Source of the DNA: UBA10677 sp045532295
GTDB lineage: Bacteria > Bacillota > Clostridia > Christensenellales > Pumilibacteraceae
Length of the DNA stretch: 64,000 nucleotides
Direction: 5' to 3'
Assembly: GCA_045532295.1 (NCBI GenBank)
Contig: JAZSFP010000002.1
Span: forward strand, 62,001 to 126,000
Part shown: positions 24,896-33,074 of the stretch, piece by piece
How the letters are laid out: every line of letters begins with the position of its first letter
Position numbering within the stretch: the stretch's first letter is position 1
The notes under the pieces: generated by a model
Told to the model about the DNA's origin: nothing
Database searches by the model: none
Seen by the model: the letters and a program-made list of their open reading frames with translations, nothing else
Translations under genes and position numbers: made by a program

Positions 24896-25873
24896 CTATT
24901 CCTTTACGACGAGCACGACTTTTCCTATGTTTTCTCCACGATAAAGCGTTTGTTGAGCCTCGTCCGCTTGCTCAATGGGGAAAGTCTTGTAAACCTTGAC
25001 TTTCATCTCACCACTTTCAAATTTAGGCCAAGTTTTATCAACGAGCGCAGAAAGTAGTTCGCCTTTCTCTTTTGGCGTTTTACTTCTAAGCGTACTTCCT
25101 ATAATGCGAATATTTTTAACGAAAATATTACGAAAATCTACGGTAGAATTATCGCCAGCAAGCGTTGCTATTTGTATCCAACGGCAACCTCTTGCCACGT
25201 ACTTTAAGCACTCGCCAAGTTTTTCGCCTGCTAAACAGTCGATTGCAATATTAACGGGAGTACCCCTCTTTTCCTCTTCTTTAAGAACTTCGGCAATATC
25301 CTCTTTGGTCGTGTCCACTACTCTATCGGCGTTGAGGTACGCCACTTCTTTCTTCTTATCTTCGCCCAAAACGGTGGTTATTACGCGTAGTCCAAACGCT
25401 TTCGCCATAGGAATAACCGCGCTTGCAAGCCCACTTGCGCCTGCGTTCATTAAAAGCGTTTCGCCTGCCTTCGCCTCACCCACGTAGAAAAGGTTAAGAT
25501 ACGCGGTCATATAGACTTCGGGGATTGCGGACGCCTCAATAAAACTTAATCCGTTGGGAATAGGCATTACCATTTGCTCCGGTACGGCAACGAACTCTGC
25601 GTATCCGCCTCCGCCCAAAAGCGCGCAAACTCTATCACCAACTTTCCATCTTTTTACTCCCGCGCCTACTTCTTTTATAACGCCTGCAACCTCAAGCCCC
25701 GGCCACTCGGGACAGCCCGGAGGCGGAGGATAATTACCCTCGCGCTGAAGAAGGTCGGCTCTATTTAGCGCAGAGGCGTAAACCTCAATAATCACCTCGC
25801 CCACTCTTAAGACGGGATTAGGTACGGTGGTATAACTTAAACTTTTATCGCCATTGATTACTACTGCTTTCAT
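24896..25873 (-). CDS. NAD(P)H quinone oxidoreductase, PIG3-like MDR family
   Basis: A 325-aa medium-chain dehydrogenase/reductase without the structural or catalytic zinc Cys sets. NRADLLQREGNYPPPPG at residues 37-53 is the hallmark of the TP53I3/PIG3-like quinone reductases, and NAGASGLASAVIPMAKAFG is the nucleotide-binding turn, a GxSGxA variant of the usual GxGGVG. It should reduce quinones or other electrophiles with NADPH. It has an AAGGAG ribosome site and is monocistronic, ending at the terminator 24849-24881. Confidence 0.85.
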   Translation of the reverse strand: MKAVVINGDKSLSYTTVPNPVLRVGEVIIEVYASALNRADLLQREGNYPPPPGCPEWPGLEVAGVIKEVGAGVKRWKVGDRVCALLGGGGYAEFVAVPEQMVMPIPNGLSFIEASAIPEVYMTAYLNLFYVGEAKAGETLLMNAGASGLASAVIPMAKAFGLRVITTVLGEDKKKEVAYLNADRVVDTTKEDIAEVLKEEEKRGTPVNIAIDCLAGEKLGECLKYVARGCRWIQIATLAGDNSTVDFRNIFVKNIRIIGSTLRSKTPKEKGELLSALVDKTWPKFESGEMKVKVYKTFPIEQADEAQQTLYRGENIGKVVLVVKE

Positions 25874-25892
25874 TTTTGCTCCTTGTATCGTT

Positions 25893-25932
25893 ATAATATG
25901 AGTATTATAATAGCAGTTTAATGAAAATTAAA
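25893..25932 (-). promoter_or_regulatory. Probable promoter region of the quinone oxidoreductase
   Basis: The minus strand holds TATAAT (25909-25904) with a TTTAAT 17 bp further up, and an overlapping TATTAT/TTAAAC pair 11 bp downstream. Either could work; neither -35 is strong. Confidence 0.35.
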
Positions 25933-25982
25933 CAAGGTCTTTTTCTATTAAAAAAGAGGTACTATTCTACTACATTATTGTT

Positions 25983-26573
25983 TTATTCTTTAACGAGAAT
26001 TGCTCTACACGGAGAACCGTCGCCACCCTTTAACGATATGGGCGCAGAGAATAATAGATACTCACCCTCGCTAACTTCACTTAACCTTATTCCCTCTAAA
26101 AGCACTACCTCTTTTTGTAACAAAATTCGATGTACGGTTGCAATATTTTCACCCTCGCCTACCGTTTGAGACTCGTTACCGTAGAGAAAAATACGCTCTT
26201 TAATTGCGTTCGCGCCATCTACGGAAAGAGTGGCGTTACCCTTGATTAGTATACGCTTACTGCACTCGATTGACAGGGCTTTTGCTCTATTGATTATATC
26301 GAGAGCCTCTCTTTCTCCTATTAGTCCTTCCGCCTCGCAAACGAAACACTTTCCTACTACTCGCTCAAGAGCAATTTCATCAACGCCCTTGCCGTCTTTT
26401 ATAAAATGTTTGGGCGCGTCGATATGCGTACCGTTATGCGCGCACATACTTATAAAGGTTAAATTATAAAGACTTCCCTCATTCATAGACGCAAGGACTT
26501 TAGACGAGGGCGCAGGGTCGCCGGGAAAAACGACGCTACTATAAAGTTCTTGGGATATATCGTAAATTTTCAT
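25983..26573 (-). CDS. Cyclase-family metal-dependent hydrolase (kynurenine formamidase-like)
   Basis: A 196-aa protein of the cyclase family (PF04199). The metal-binding signature HNGTHIDAPKHF lies at about 48-59, preceded by YPGD-like VFPGDP near residue 18. Known members hydrolyse N-formylkynurenine, isatin or other amides/lactams; the substrate here is unknown. The start overlaps the upstream YjbR-like gene by ATGA, so the two are translationally coupled. Confidence 0.8.
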   Translation of the reverse strand: MKIYDISQELYSSVVFPGDPAPSSKVLASMNEGSLYNLTFISMCAHNGTHIDAPKHFIKDGKGVDEIALERVVGKCFVCEAEGLIGEREALDIINRAKALSIECSKRILIKGNATLSVDGANAIKERIFLYGNESQTVGEGENIATVHRILLQKEVVLLEGIRLSEVSEGEYLLFSAPISLKGGDGSPCRAILVKE

Positions 26574-26941
26574 TTTCTTACCTTCTTCGTCGTTAGTGTG
26601 TAACTTAAATCAATAAGCGAGAATAGTTCGCTTTCGTCAATTCTATCAATAATAACGCTTATCCAGTGTTCCTTGTTCATATGGTAGCCCCTAAAAATAC
26701 TTTCGCCGTTTAGTATTAACGGGATAAGAGGAGGCTCGCACTTAAGGTTAAGAATATCCGCCGTCCCCTCGGTTAAGCCTAATTTTTTAAGAGGCAAGTT
26801 CATTAAAAGCGCGCCAAACCACTTCCCACTCGTTGAATTTCGTAACGCCGAGTTATCAGGGGTGTCCGCCCATAAAAACTCGGGGGATACTCCGTATTTA
26901 CTTTTAATAGCGCTTAAAACGCGCGCAGTCTTTTCTTCCAT
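26570..26941 (-). CDS. MmcQ/YjbR-family protein
   Basis: A 123-aa protein with the CyaY-like fold expected of MmcQ/YjbR proteins: WADTPDNSALRNSTSGKWFGALL, then LNLKCEPPLIPLILNGESIFRGYHMNKEHWISV in order. Such proteins may bind DNA, but their role is unsettled. It has a GAGGG site and a promoter at 26958-26986. It overlaps the cyclase gene by 4 bp, forming a two-gene operon. Confidence 0.8.
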   Translation of the reverse strand: MEEKTARVLSAIKSKYGVSPEFLWADTPDNSALRNSTSGKWFGALLMNLPLKKLGLTEGTADILNLKCEPPLIPLILNGESIFRGYHMNKEHWISVIIDRIDESELFSLIDLSYTLTTKKVRK

Positions 26942-26957
26942 TTAGTCCCTCTACTTT

Positions 26958-26986
26958 ATTATAACAAATGCGACGACGATTTTCAA
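26958..26986 (-). promoter_or_regulatory. Promoter of the YjbR-like/cyclase operon
   Basis: Minus strand TTGAAA (26986-26981), 17-bp spacer, TATAAT (26963-26958). It lies just after the terminator of the upstream gene. Confidence 0.75.
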
Positions 26987-26997
26987 GCGTTTAGCGT

Positions 26998-27027
26998 AAA
27001 AAAAGACAGGATATTTCACCTGCCTTT
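26998..27027 (-). terminator. Terminator of the DUF4091 gene
   Basis: AAAGGCAGG pairs with CCTGTCTTT (one G-U pair), and the T run continues for four more bases on the minus strand, just after the stop codon at 27033. Confidence 0.8.
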
Positions 27028-27032
27028 CGTCT

Positions 27033-28703
27033 TTATTCTTCTTGATTCATTTCTTTAATAATGATTGCGTTCATAATGAGCGCGTTAAGGTCCTCACGGA
27101 AACGGATATGCCATTTTGCTGAACGAGGATACTTAGTAAAGCCTTCGATTTTGTTCTTCTTAAGAAGGCTCATAACCGCCTCTTTGCCCACTAAACTCTC
27201 GTATAATTTAAGCGCGCGATAGTCGTTAAAGCACTCGCCCATTGCCTCGTGGCGAATTGAGTCAAGCGCGCCGTCAAGACCGGGATAAACGATGTAAGCG
27301 TCGCCTGCCTCCCAAGTTCCACCGCTGTCGGGGCTAATAAAGGGATTAATGAGGTAAGCGGAGCCACCGCAGTTGTAGAAGTTATAACCCCAGTGGAGCA
27401 AGCCTTCACAACCGTTGCGGTAAAGTTGGATACCCATAACTCTCGTTCTTTGAAGAGGCATATTCAAAAAACGATTGCTTAAGAAATCTTTTCTCTCCCA
27501 CGAGCAGTAGTAAACCCAACGGAGCGCGTCGTTTTCAACGAAAGTTTTTACAAAATCGCTTGCAACGACGGGAGTATTTATAACGCCGTTCTCGTAGAAC
27601 TCGTAGTTATGTAACGCGTCCATAAGTTTAAGCGAAGGGAAATGCTTAATCAAGACTTCTCTAATCTTCATAAAGTTGTCTTTCGCGTTCCAGTTAGGCT
27701 CGTCGGAAACATGGAAGTAAACCTTGTCGCCGTAGCCTTTTTTATCAATAAATTTCTTCAACTCGCCAAGATAACAGTCGAGGAAGTAAAGGTACTCTTC
27801 ACTCGTCGACGAAGTTTCCCAACCGAAGATTTTCTTTTCTTCGCCGTCCACCGTTGCCATAATTTTAGGACAACATTTTGCGCCCCACTGCGTTGCAATA
27901 TGCGAAAGTTCAAAATATTCCGTACCTATCGAGAGCGCGTTTTCCATAAAGCGTTCAAGTTTATCAAAGTTAAACTTGTACTCGCCACCGTTTTTCTCAA
28001 CGCCCACGAGTTGCGCGGTAAGACGCTCTCCACCCACGAAAGTATCAAGAGGCGGAGTAAACATAGGAGTATAGAGCATATTCATACCGTGCTTTACTGC
28101 CGTTTTAAGATAAGTGTTAAACACTTCATAATATTCGTCCGTAAAAGGCTCAACCTTGTAAATTTTCGCAATACCGTCGTAGTGCATCCAGTTGGTGTAA
28201 ATTACGTCCTTCTTAGGTAAAACTGCATCGTAAAGCGTAAGAGTAAAAGTCGTCCTTGCAAGTTCTTCGTCGTCAAATTTAATTATCACCGTAATAGGAT
28301 ATTCACCTTTCTGAAGAGTTGCGCCATCGCCGTTTACGCTTATATAATAAGTTTTCCAAGCGTAACTTATGGGAATATCTTTGCCGTTACGAAGGGGCTG
28401 AAGAATATCGGGATACGAGGTTATATCCCCTCTCTTTTTGATGATATAACTATCGTTCTCCCCCTTCTTTTGCGAAAGACCTACGGGAACGGACTCAACT
28501 ACTCTAACGGTTATATATTCGCTAAGTTCACTTTCTACTTCTACGCTTATCGGGTTATGAATACGCTCACTATAAAAACTCACTTGAAAGTTATACGGCT
28601 CGTTTAAAAACGCGCTTCCTTTGTTAAGCAATAACTTCGGTCCTTGGTCAGCGAACACTTTGTCAAGTGAACTTGAGCAAAGAATCTTTACTTTATTTTT
28701 CAT
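27033..28703 (-). CDS. DUF4091 / GH123-like protein, cytoplasmic
   Basis: A 556-aa protein with an N-terminal sandwich (1-160) and a TIM-barrel-like DUF4091 domain (165-540). The motif YFHVSDEPNW holds Asp334-Glu335, matching the Asp-Glu pair of GH123 exo-beta-N-acetylgalactosaminidases that use substrate-assisted catalysis. ECFNDYRALKLYESL near the C-terminus is also typical of DUF4091. It lacks an export signal, in contrast to the lipoprotein homologue at 59004-61805. Flanked by its own promoter and terminator. Confidence 0.75.
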   Translation of the reverse strand: MKNKVKILCSSSLDKVFADQGPKLLLNKGSAFLNEPYNFQVSFYSERIHNPISVEVESELSEYITVRVVESVPVGLSQKKGENDSYIIKKRGDITSYPDILQPLRNGKDIPISYAWKTYYISVNGDGATLQKGEYPITVIIKFDDEELARTTFTLTLYDAVLPKKDVIYTNWMHYDGIAKIYKVEPFTDEYYEVFNTYLKTAVKHGMNMLYTPMFTPPLDTFVGGERLTAQLVGVEKNGGEYKFNFDKLERFMENALSIGTEYFELSHIATQWGAKCCPKIMATVDGEEKKIFGWETSSTSEEYLYFLDCYLGELKKFIDKKGYGDKVYFHVSDEPNWNAKDNFMKIREVLIKHFPSLKLMDALHNYEFYENGVINTPVVASDFVKTFVENDALRWVYYCSWERKDFLSNRFLNMPLQRTRVMGIQLYRNGCEGLLHWGYNFYNCGGSAYLINPFISPDSGGTWEAGDAYIVYPGLDGALDSIRHEAMGECFNDYRALKLYESLVGKEAVMSLLKKNKIEGFTKYPRSAKWHIRFREDLNALIMNAIIIKEMNQEE

Positions 28704-28768
28704 AAGTAAATACTCCCTTTTTGTATTTTGTAAAATTTATTCGTAAACAAAAAATTGCACTTTACTAT

Positions 28769-28797
28769 AATATACCATTATTAACTAATTTTGTCAA
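28769..28797 (-). promoter_or_regulatory. Promoter of the DUF4091 gene
   Basis: Minus strand TTGACA (28797-28792), 17-bp spacer, TATATT (28774-28769). A 65-nt leader precedes the AGGGAG ribosome site and the ATG at 28703. Confidence 0.75.
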
Positions 28798-28842
28798 TTG
28801 TAATTTGTGCTATTTTTTGTGCTTTTTACTTGAATTTATATC

Positions 28843-29517
28843 TTATCTCTTTATTTGTTTTAGTTTTAATTTAAGGTCGGGAGAAATCCTAAAACTTTCC
28901 ACCGCTTTCTGAATTGTTTTATTATGAACCCAAGCGTTCAGTTCGTTATTAACCAAAATTTTAAGAGTTTGCTCTTCCTTAAAACAGAGCGCGGTCGCAA
29001 AGTACCAAGCCTGCATCATTTGTATATAATACTCTTCTCTCTTAACGCCCGCAACGAGAGAAAGATATTCTTCGTTAAAATCTGCGTCAAGATAGTATAC
29101 CATTAGCATTTCGATAGCAAAACGGACGGTATACTCACTTTCGCTTTTAATCCACTTATAAATGTAGGGCAAAAGTTTAGCCTTATTTTTAGCAAAGACT
29201 TTAGGACGAAAACTATCGCAAGTTGCCCAGTTATCAATATATGGAAGAAATTTTTCCGTCAGTTCTACGCATTTATTAAAGTCCCTCTCTTCCGCAATTA
29301 TAAACGCGTGAATATTGTTTTCTTCATAGTAAAAATGCGGTAATCGTTGCAAAAAATCAATACCGTTTGCGTTTTTTCGATACTCTTTAGCGATTTTACG
29401 AAGATGAGGAATTCGCACTCCGATAATTCTTTCTCGCTCAACATTAGGAATTAGTCGAGCGTGAAAGTCGGCGTATTTAGTATCTTGATACGAAAATAAA
29501 GTTTTAAGTAAATCCAT
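28843..29517 (-). CDS. AlkD-like DNA alkylation repair protein
   Basis: A 224-aa all-helical HEAT-like repeat protein of the DNA alkylation repair family (PF08713). IIGVRIPHLRKIAKEY near 31-46, DNWATCDSF near 94-102, and a long helical repeat to the end support this. Family members remove N3/N7-alkylated bases as DNA glycosylases. No ribosome site precedes the ATG; instead the U tract of the kdgK terminator ends six bases upstream. Either a leaderless transcript, weak coupling or a different start is needed. Confidence 0.8.
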   Translation of the reverse strand: MDLLKTLFSYQDTKYADFHARLIPNVERERIIGVRIPHLRKIAKEYRKNANGIDFLQRLPHFYYEENNIHAFIIAEERDFNKCVELTEKFLPYIDNWATCDSFRPKVFAKNKAKLLPYIYKWIKSESEYTVRFAIEMLMVYYLDADFNEEYLSLVAGVKREEYYIQMMQAWYFATALCFKEEQTLKILVNNELNAWVHNKTIQKAVESFRISPDLKLKLKQIKR

Positions 29518-29521
29518 AATG

Positions 29522-29550
29522 AAAAAAGGCGAACGAAAATATCGTTCGCC
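29522..29550 (-). terminator. Terminator of the glucuronate operon
   Basis: A 9-bp stem with GGCGAACG paired to CGTTCGCC, a five-base loop and six Ts on the minus strand. It follows the kdgK stop at 29559 and lies directly before the start codon of the AlkD-like gene. Confidence 0.85.
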
Positions 29551-29558
29551 CCAAACTA

Positions 29559-30581
29559 TTATCTTTGAACTCTACCGCTACCGTCTCCGCCTGCAAGTTT
29601 TTCAACTTCAGAAACGGATACGCGGTTATAGTCGCCTTCAACGGAGTGCTTAAGTGCGGACGCCGCTACTGCAAACTCGATTGCGCTTTGAGTGTCTTTA
29701 CCCGTTAAGAGCGCGTAGATAAGTCCACCGCCAAAACTATGCCCACCACCTACGCGGTCAACGATATGGAGGTGATAACTCTTACTAAAGCAATAATCTT
29801 TGCCGTCGTAGAGCATTCCTGCCCAGTCGTTATCACTTGCCGAAATGGACGAACGAAGGGTGATTGCGACTTTTTCAAAGCCAAACTTATCCATAAGTTG
29901 TTTTGCAACGGACTTATAGCCTTCGTGATTGAGTTTACCACCGTAGATATCGGTTGCCTCCGCCTCAATGCCGAACACGTCTTTAGCGTCCTCTTCGTTA
30001 GATATGCACACGTCTACATATTTACATAATTCCGTCATAGCCTCGCGCGCCTCGGCTCTCGTCCAAAGTTTTCCGCGGTAATTGAGGTCGCAAGAGATTT
30101 TTACACCTAATTTTTTAGCAACTTTGCACGCTTCTACGCAAAGGTCTTTTACGTTAGGTCCAAGCGCGGGGGTGATACCGGTAAAGTGGAACCAGTCTGC
30201 GCCCTTAAATATTTCTTCCCAGTCGAAGTCTCCGCACTTTGCCTCGGCAATGGAAGAGTGCGCGCGGTCGTAGATACAAACCGAACCACGCTGAGACGCG
30301 CCCTTTTCAAGGAAGTAAATTCCCACTCTATCGCCACCGCGAACGATTTTCGAGGTGTCTACTCCAAAATAACGGAGCGAATTGATTGCCGCTTGACCGA
30401 TTGCGTGAGAGGGAAGTTTGGTTACGAACGCGCTATCAAACCCGTAGTTAGCGAGCGATACGGACACGTTTGCCTCGCCACCTCCAAAGGTCGCTTGGAG
30501 TTGGTCGTTTTGTAAAAATCTATAATAGCCGTTGGGCGCAAGGCGCAACATTATTTCACCGAAAGTTACTACTCTTTTCAT
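29559..30581 (-). CDS. kdgK: 2-keto-3-deoxygluconate kinase-like protein with altered catalytic residue
   Basis: A 340-aa PfkB-family sugar kinase. FGGGEANVSVSLANYG near 32-47 is the substrate-site signature and NEEDAKDVFG near 195-204 is typical of KDG kinases. The last signature, normally DTVGAGDSF or VGGGDSF, reads VGGGHSF: the catalytic base Asp is His281 (codon CAT at 29741-29739). A one-base change from GAT would explain it. The enzyme would phosphorylate KDG to KDPG, feeding Eda next door. Activity is doubtful if the change is real. Last gene of the uxa/uxu operon. Confidence 0.85.
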   Translation of the reverse strand: MKRVVTFGEIMLRLAPNGYYRFLQNDQLQATFGGGEANVSVSLANYGFDSAFVTKLPSHAIGQAAINSLRYFGVDTSKIVRGGDRVGIYFLEKGASQRGSVCIYDRAHSSIAEAKCGDFDWEEIFKGADWFHFTGITPALGPNVKDLCVEACKVAKKLGVKISCDLNYRGKLWTRAEAREAMTELCKYVDVCISNEEDAKDVFGIEAEATDIYGGKLNHEGYKSVAKQLMDKFGFEKVAITLRSSISASDNDWAGMLYDGKDYCFSKSYHLHIVDRVGGGHSFGGGLIYALLTGKDTQSAIEFAVAASALKHSVEGDYNRVSVSEVEKLAGGDGSGRVQR

Positions 30582-30592
30582 AGTTATTCTCC

Positions 30593-31144
30593 TTATTCTC
30601 CGTATTTTTCAAGAGCCTCTTTTACAAAGAAACTGCCACCGATCGCCTCGATTTTGTCCCAAGCAAGAAACTCGTCAATGTTACTTCTATCTACTCCGCC
30701 CGTGGGAATAAACTTGATTTGGGGGAAGGGCGCGGAGAGCGCTTTCATTGCTTTAAGTCCACCGTAAACGTTCGCAGGGAAGAATTTCACGGTCGTTATG
30801 CCAAGTTCAAGCGCCATCATAATCTCGGTGGGAGTTACGCAACCGGGATAGTAGGGAATTCCGTTAGCCTGACATACTTTTGCCGCGCCTACCGAAAGAC
30901 CGGGGGATACGATGAACTTCGCTCCGCACTTTATTGCTCGTTCGCATTGCTCGGCGTTGATTACCGTGCCTGCGCCGATTTCCATATCGGGATAATTCTT
31001 TACGGCGTACTCAATCGCCTCGGCAGCGCAAGCCGTTCTAAAGGTGATTTCAGCCGTGTTGATACCGCTTTTTTTAAGAGCAGTTAAAATCTTGTCCGTT
31101 TCACTTAATTGTTTAATTACCACTACTGGTACGTACTTTTCCAT
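30593..31144 (-). CDS. eda: KDPG aldolase (Eda), short form
   Basis: A 183-aa class I aldolase that splits 2-keto-3-deoxy-6-phosphogluconate into pyruvate and glyceraldehyde 3-phosphate. Glu32 in AEITFRT and the Schiff-base Lys120 in TVKFFPA are present, as is PGCVTPTEIM. Family members are usually 205-215 residues; the missing part is mainly at the N- and C-termini, while the active site is whole. It lies 11 bp upstream of kdgK with an AAGGAG site. Confidence 0.9.
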   Translation of the reverse strand: MEKYVPVVVIKQLSETDKILTALKKSGINTAEITFRTACAAEAIEYAVKNYPDMEIGAGTVINAEQCERAIKCGAKFIVSPGLSVGAAKVCQANGIPYYPGCVTPTEIMMALELGITTVKFFPANVYGGLKAMKALSAPFPQIKFIPTGGVDRSNIDEFLAWDKIEAIGGSFFVKEALEKYGE

Positions 31145-31176
31145 TATATTTGCTCCTTTTTATTTTATCGTCAGTA

Positions 31177-32028
31177 TTAAACGCCCGAATATGCCGAGAA
31201 ACCACCGTCAACGGGAATAACTATACCCGTAATAAAACTTGCCGCGTCGTTATTCAAGAGGAATAAGAGCGCACCGGAAAGTTCCTCGCTTTCGCCAAAG
31301 CGTCCCATAGGGGTTGCCGAGAGAATTTTACCCGTTCTTGCAGTGGGCGTTCCGTCTTCGTTCCACAAGAGTTTAGCGTTTTGCTTAGTGGAGAAAAACC
31401 CGGGCGCGATTGCGTTTACTCTAATACCCACTTTGGAAAAATGTACGGCAAGCCACTGAGTAAAGTTAGAAATTGCCGCTTTCGCTCCAGAGTAAGCAGG
31501 GATTTTGGTTAAGGGGGTATAAGCGTTCATTGAAGAGATATTGAGGATATTACAGCCCTCTCTTCCTACCATTTGCTTGGCAAACGCTTGGGTGGGAAGG
31601 AGCGTTCCGAGAAAGTTGAGGTTAAACACGAAACTTACTCCGCTCTCGTCAAGGTCAAAGAAACTTTTCGTTTCAGCGTCGATATCGCCCTCTTCGTAAT
31701 ATTCTTTGTCGGTGGTAGCCTTAGGGTTATTTCCGCCTGCGCCGTTTACTAAAATATCACAAAGACCTAAGTCTCTTTTAACTGCCTCGGCTACTTCGTT
31801 AACGCTATTTTTATCGAGAACGTTGCACTTATAAGCCTTTGCAATTCCGCCCTCTTTAACGATGTCGTCGGCATACTTTCCAGCAGCCTCTTCGTTTATA
31901 TCGAGAAGGGCTACCTTTGCGCCCGCTCGTGCAAGTACGGTTGCAAAGTACGAGCAAAGCACACCGCCTGCGCCCGTTACAACCGCTACCTTTCCGTTAA
32001 GATTAGTATCAAGTACGTTCTTTTCCAT
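31177..32028 (-). CDS. uxuB: SDR-type D-mannonate oxidoreductase (fructuronate reductase)
   Basis: A 283-aa short-chain dehydrogenase. The cofactor turn TGAGGVLCSYFA lies at 19-30, the NGAGG motif near 95, and the catalytic Ser-Tyr-Lys set in NISSMNAY...AYSGAK near 165-185. It matches the SDR version of UxuB found in Firmicutes rather than the polyol-dehydrogenase UxuB of E. coli. It should interconvert fructuronate and mannonate with NADH. Its ATG overlaps the uxuA stop as TAATG, so translation is coupled. Confidence 0.85.
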   Translation of the reverse strand: MEKNVLDTNLNGKVAVVTGAGGVLCSYFATVLARAGAKVALLDINEEAAGKYADDIVKEGGIAKAYKCNVLDKNSVNEVAEAVKRDLGLCDILVNGAGGNNPKATTDKEYYEEGDIDAETKSFFDLDESGVSFVFNLNFLGTLLPTQAFAKQMVGREGCNILNISSMNAYTPLTKIPAYSGAKAAISNFTQWLAVHFSKVGIRVNAIAPGFFSTKQNAKLLWNEDGTPTARTGKILSATPMGRFGESEELSGALLFLLNNDAASFITGIVIPVDGGFSAYSGV

Positions 32029-33074
32029 TATTTTAACTCCTTTTCTGCAGCCTCAAAAAGACCGTTTATATAAGTTGCGCCAAGAGCGCGGTCAAATAAA
32101 CCGTAACCGGGTTTTCCCGTTTCGCCCCAAATCATTCTGCCGTGGTCGGGACGAACGTATCCGTCAAAGCCGTTCTTAACGAGGGCGCGGACGATTGCGT
32201 ACATATCAAGCGAACCGCAAGAGGAAAGGTGCGCGCGCTCTTCAAACGAGCCGTCTTCCATATTTTGAACGTTACGAATATGCATAAACGCAATTCTGTC
32301 CATTTTGGAATACTTGTCCACCATTTTTACTATATCGTTCTTGCAAGCGCAACCTAAACTGCCGGTGCAAAGACAAAGCGAGTTTGCAGGACTGTCCACT
32401 ATTTTAAGGAAACGGTCGAGGTTTTCTTCGCAAGTGATAATTCTGGGAAGACCAAAGATAGGATACGGGGGATCGTCGGGATGAATTGCCATTCTTACTC
32501 CACACTCTTCAGCAACGGGAATAACTTTTTTGAGGAATTTTTCGAGGTTCTTCCAAAGTCCTTCCTCTCCGATTTTGCCGTACGCGGTAATGAGTTCGCG
32601 CACTTGCTCTTGTGAATAACTCGAGTCCCAACCGGGAAGATGGATATCGTCTTTAAGGGGGTCAAGACCACGCATTTGCTCCCAGTACATAACGAGCGAA
32701 GTCGAACCGTCTTTAGCCTCTTTATCAAGTTGCGTTCTCGTCCAGTCGAAAACGGGCATAAAGTTGTAGGTTACGCACTTTACTCCGTACTTTGCGCAAC
32801 GGCGAATATTCTCGCAGTACACTTCCAAAAGTTCGTCCACGTCGTTTCTACCAAGTTTGATATCTTCGTGAACGGGAATAGATTCTACCACGTCGAAAAC
32901 GAGACCTTTGCTTTCGCACTCGTCCGCGAGCGCTTTAATAGACTGCTCGCTCCATACTTGCCCTACGGGTACGTCGTAAACGGCGGAAACAACCGAACGC
33001 ATACCGGGAATTTGCGCAACGTATTGAAGTTTTACGGGGTCGTCAAACCCATACCAACGAAATGAAAGTTTCAT
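32028..33074 (-). CDS. uxuA: Mannonate dehydratase
   Basis: A 348-aa xylose-isomerase-like barrel that turns D-mannonate into 2-keto-3-deoxygluconate using a divalent metal. Family signatures seen include MAIHPDDPPYPIFGLPRI, LCLCTGSLGC and RPDHGRMIWGE near the end, which carry metal ligands (His, Cys, Asp, His). Overlaps uxaC and uxuB by one base at each end (TAATG junctions). Confidence 0.93.
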   Translation of the reverse strand: MKLSFRWYGFDDPVKLQYVAQIPGMRSVVSAVYDVPVGQVWSEQSIKALADECESKGLVFDVVESIPVHEDIKLGRNDVDELLEVYCENIRRCAKYGVKCVTYNFMPVFDWTRTQLDKEAKDGSTSLVMYWEQMRGLDPLKDDIHLPGWDSSYSQEQVRELITAYGKIGEEGLWKNLEKFLKKVIPVAEECGVRMAIHPDDPPYPIFGLPRIITCEENLDRFLKIVDSPANSLCLCTGSLGCACKNDIVKMVDKYSKMDRIAFMHIRNVQNMEDGSFEERAHLSSCGSLDMYAIVRALVKNGFDGYVRPDHGRMIWGETGKPGYGLFDRALGATYINGLFEAAEKELK

